DNA of 6,193 nucleotides, from positions 1 through 6,193 of the forward strand of contig JBOFLG010000077.1 in the NCBI GenBank assembly GCA_051657745.1. Reading direction: 5' to 3'. The translations under genes and the position numbers were made by a program. Below, one piece after another: positions 4,962 to 6,193 of this stretch. Below the pieces are notes generated by a model that was not told the origin of the DNA, made no database searches, and saw only the letters and a list, made by a program, of their open reading frames with translations. Source of the DNA: JBOFLG01 sp051657745. GTDB lineage: Bacteria; Actinomycetota; Actinomycetes; Actinomycetales; Dermatophilaceae. The first letter of the stretch is position 1. Each line of letters begins with the position of its first letter.

Positions 4962-6193
4962 ATGCCGGTGCACTACCCTTTTTCTGCCGTGCTCGGCTGT
5001 GCCGCAGACGCGTTGGATGACCTCGGCCTGGCCCTGGTGCTGACCACCATCGCCCCGGAGATCGGTGGCGTGCTGGTGCGCGGCGAGAAAGGTACCGCCA
5101 AGTCAACCGCGGTCCGCGGTCTGGCCGCGGTGCTCCCGCCGATCGAGGTGGTCACCGGCGACCGGTTCTCGACCGATCCGGCGGACCATGGCGCCGGCTC
5201 GCCGGACGGGCCGTTCGCCCACGACGCGCCCCGCAGCACCCGCCCGGTCCGCCTGGTTGAGTTGCCGGTCGGCGCCACCGAGGACCGCGTCCTCGGGTCG
5301 GTCCATCTCGAACGGGCCCTGGCCCAGGGCACGGTCGAGTACGAGCCGGGCCTGCTCGCCCGGGCGCACCGCGGCATCCTCTACGTCGATGAAGTCAACC
5401 TGCTGCACGACCACCTCGTGGACCTGCTCCTGGACGCCGCCGCGATGGGGCGCGCCACGGTGGAGCGCGACGGGGTCTCGGTGGAGCACGCCGCGCGCTT
5501 CGTGTTGATCGGCACGATGAACCCCGAGGAGGGCGAGCTGCGACCGCAGTTGCTCGACCGGTTCGGGCTGACCGTCGAGGTGGCCGCGCCGCGGGACCCG
5601 CGGTTGCGGGTCGAGGTGGTGCGGCGCCGGCTGGCGTTCGACGCCGACCCTGCCGAATTCGCCGGTAGGTATGGGCCGGATGACGCCGCCCTCACCGAGC
5701 GCATCAGCGCCGCCCGCGCCCGGCTCGGCCGGGTGCGGCTCACCGAGGCCGCGCTGCTGACAATCGCCGAGGTCTGTGCCGCCTTCGAGGTGGACGGGTT
5801 GCGCGCCGACATCGTCACCGCGCGGGCCGCGGTCGCACACGCGGCCTGGGCGGGGCGGGGCGAGGTGACCCGGGCCGACATCCGCCAGGCCGCGCTGCTG
5901 GCGCTGCCGCACCGCCGTCGGCGCAACCCGTTCGACGCTCCCGGCCTCGACGAGGATCTGCTCGACGAGGTGCTCGGCGACGACGAGCTCCCACCCGACC
6001 CGAGCGCTGACGGGCCGAGCGCTGACGGGCCGAGCGCTGACGGGCCGAGCGCTGACGGGCCGGACGGTGGAGCGGATACGGACGGGCCACGTGGTGATGC
6101 GTCGGATGTCGACGGGGCTGGCGTCGATGGGGCGGATGCTGATCGCCCGGATGCCGACGGGACACGTGCGGATGCCGACGATGCGCTGCTGGG
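4962..6193 (+). CDS. ChlI/ChlD-type AAA+ chelatase subunit, probable cobaltochelatase partner (3' end cut)
   Basis: The window holds 410 complete codons of this gene. The N-terminal AAA+ ATPase resembles magnesium-chelatase ChlI/BchI: YPFSAVLG (5-12), Walker A GEKGTAKST (41-49), Walker B GILYVDEVNLL (138-148), sensor-1 region FVLIGTMNPEEGEL (180-193), and RPQLLDRFGL (194-203) with the conserved Arg200. The helical lid follows to about residue 325, including TRADIRQAALLALPHRRRRN. From about 327 the chain is an acidic, Asp/Gly/Pro-rich linker with four exact PSADG repeats (347-366). Related actinobacterial proteins (M. tuberculosis Rv2850c type) continue into a ChlD-like VWA/MIDAS domain, so about 200-300 residues are probably missing. 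Such proteins are often labelled magnesium chelatase, but the B12 riboswitch and the neighbouring cobL point to cobalt insertion with a CobN-like subunit; this is inference. cobO and cobB would be expected downstream. The ATG is set by GGGAG at 4951-4955. Compared with typical relatives, the segment after YPFSAVLG (CAADALDDLG) looks expanded. Confidence 0.92.
   Translation, partial: MPVHYPFSAVLGCAADALDDLGLALVLTTIAPEIGGVLVRGEKGTAKSTAVRGLAAVLPPIEVVTGDRFSTDPADHGAGSPDGPFAHDAPRSTRPVRLVELPVGATEDRVLGSVHLERALAQGTVEYEPGLLARAHRGILYVDEVNLLHDHLVDLLLDAAAMGRATVERDGVSVEHAARFVLIGTMNPEEGELRPQLLDRFGLTVEVAAPRDPRLRVEVVRRRLAFDADPAEFAGRYGPDDAALTERISAARARLGRVRLTEAALLTIAEVCAAFEVDGLRADIVTARAAVAHAAWAGRGEVTRADIRQAALLALPHRRRRNPFDAPGLDEDLLDEVLGDDELPPDPSADGPSADGPSADGPSADGPDGGADTDGPRGDASDVDGAGVDGADADRPDADGTRADADDALL
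6000..6059 (+). repeat. four exact 15-bp tandem repeats in the chelatase linker
   Basis: The unit CCGAGCGCTGACGGG is repeated four times without a mismatch (6000-6014, 6015-6029, 6030-6044, 6045-6059). In frame it encodes PSADG four times (residues 347-366). The following sequence to the window end is a degenerate continuation of the same Asp/Gly/Ala-rich pattern (for example DADRPDADG). The unit length is a multiple of three, so copy-number change would keep the reading frame. Confidence 0.95.

Noticed and set aside
5103..5912. A 269-codon minus-strand frame opposite the chelatase ATPase domain
   Set aside because: The + strand frame carries Walker A, Walker B and sensor motifs; the minus frame is its GC-driven shadow.
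6000..6059. Tandem repeats considered as a CRISPR array or iteron cluster
   Set aside because: The units are contiguous 15-mers with no spacers, lie inside a coding frame and encode a regular PSADG peptide repeat.

Overview
The window comes from a high-GC actinobacterium. Coding bias is strongly G/C at third positions, GTG starts are plausible, and possible -10 elements have the form TAnnnT. A DUF3151 protein lies close to purA, and a vitamin B12 riboswitch precedes a fused ChlI/ChlD-type chelatase gene. Together these suggest the Mycobacteriales (Mycobacterium/Gordonia/Nocardia relatives), but the genus cannot be fixed from this sequence.

Layout, left to right: (1) the C-terminal 119 codons of an unrecognised protein, + strand, followed by a small hairpin; (2) a DUF3151 family protein (546-953, +) that may be translated from a leaderless mRNA, followed by two consecutive GC-rich inverted repeats that look like tandem terminators; (3) a LuxR-type HTH regulator with an N-terminal coiled coil and a TrmB/PLD-like middle domain (1231-2064, +), preceded by a perfect 15-bp palindrome that may be its operator; (4) purA, adenylosuccinate synthetase (2098-3399, +), complete with all key motifs; (5) convergent to purA, cobL (about 4653-3451, -), a CbiE-CbiT fusion methyltransferase of the aerobic cobalamin pathway; (6) divergent from cobL, a cobalamin riboswitch (4753-4917, +) with a 7-bp P1 helix, leading into (7) a chelatase AAA+ protein (4962 to window end, +). 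The chelatase is cut by the window edge inside an acidic linker that carries four exact copies of a 15-bp repeat.

Functionally there are two parts. The left half holds purine metabolism (purA) and small conserved actinobacterial genes. The right half is the edge of a cobalamin biosynthesis locus. There cobL makes precorrin-8X, and the chelatase-like protein is probably the ATPase partner of a cobalt chelatase, controlled by B12 feedback through the riboswitch. I found no tRNA, rRNA, CRISPR array, insertion sequence or phage attachment site. I found no convincing previously undescribed system. The most interesting items are the palindrome before the regulator, the arrangement of the riboswitch against the ambiguous cobL 5' end, and the exact PSADG repeats in the chelatase linker.
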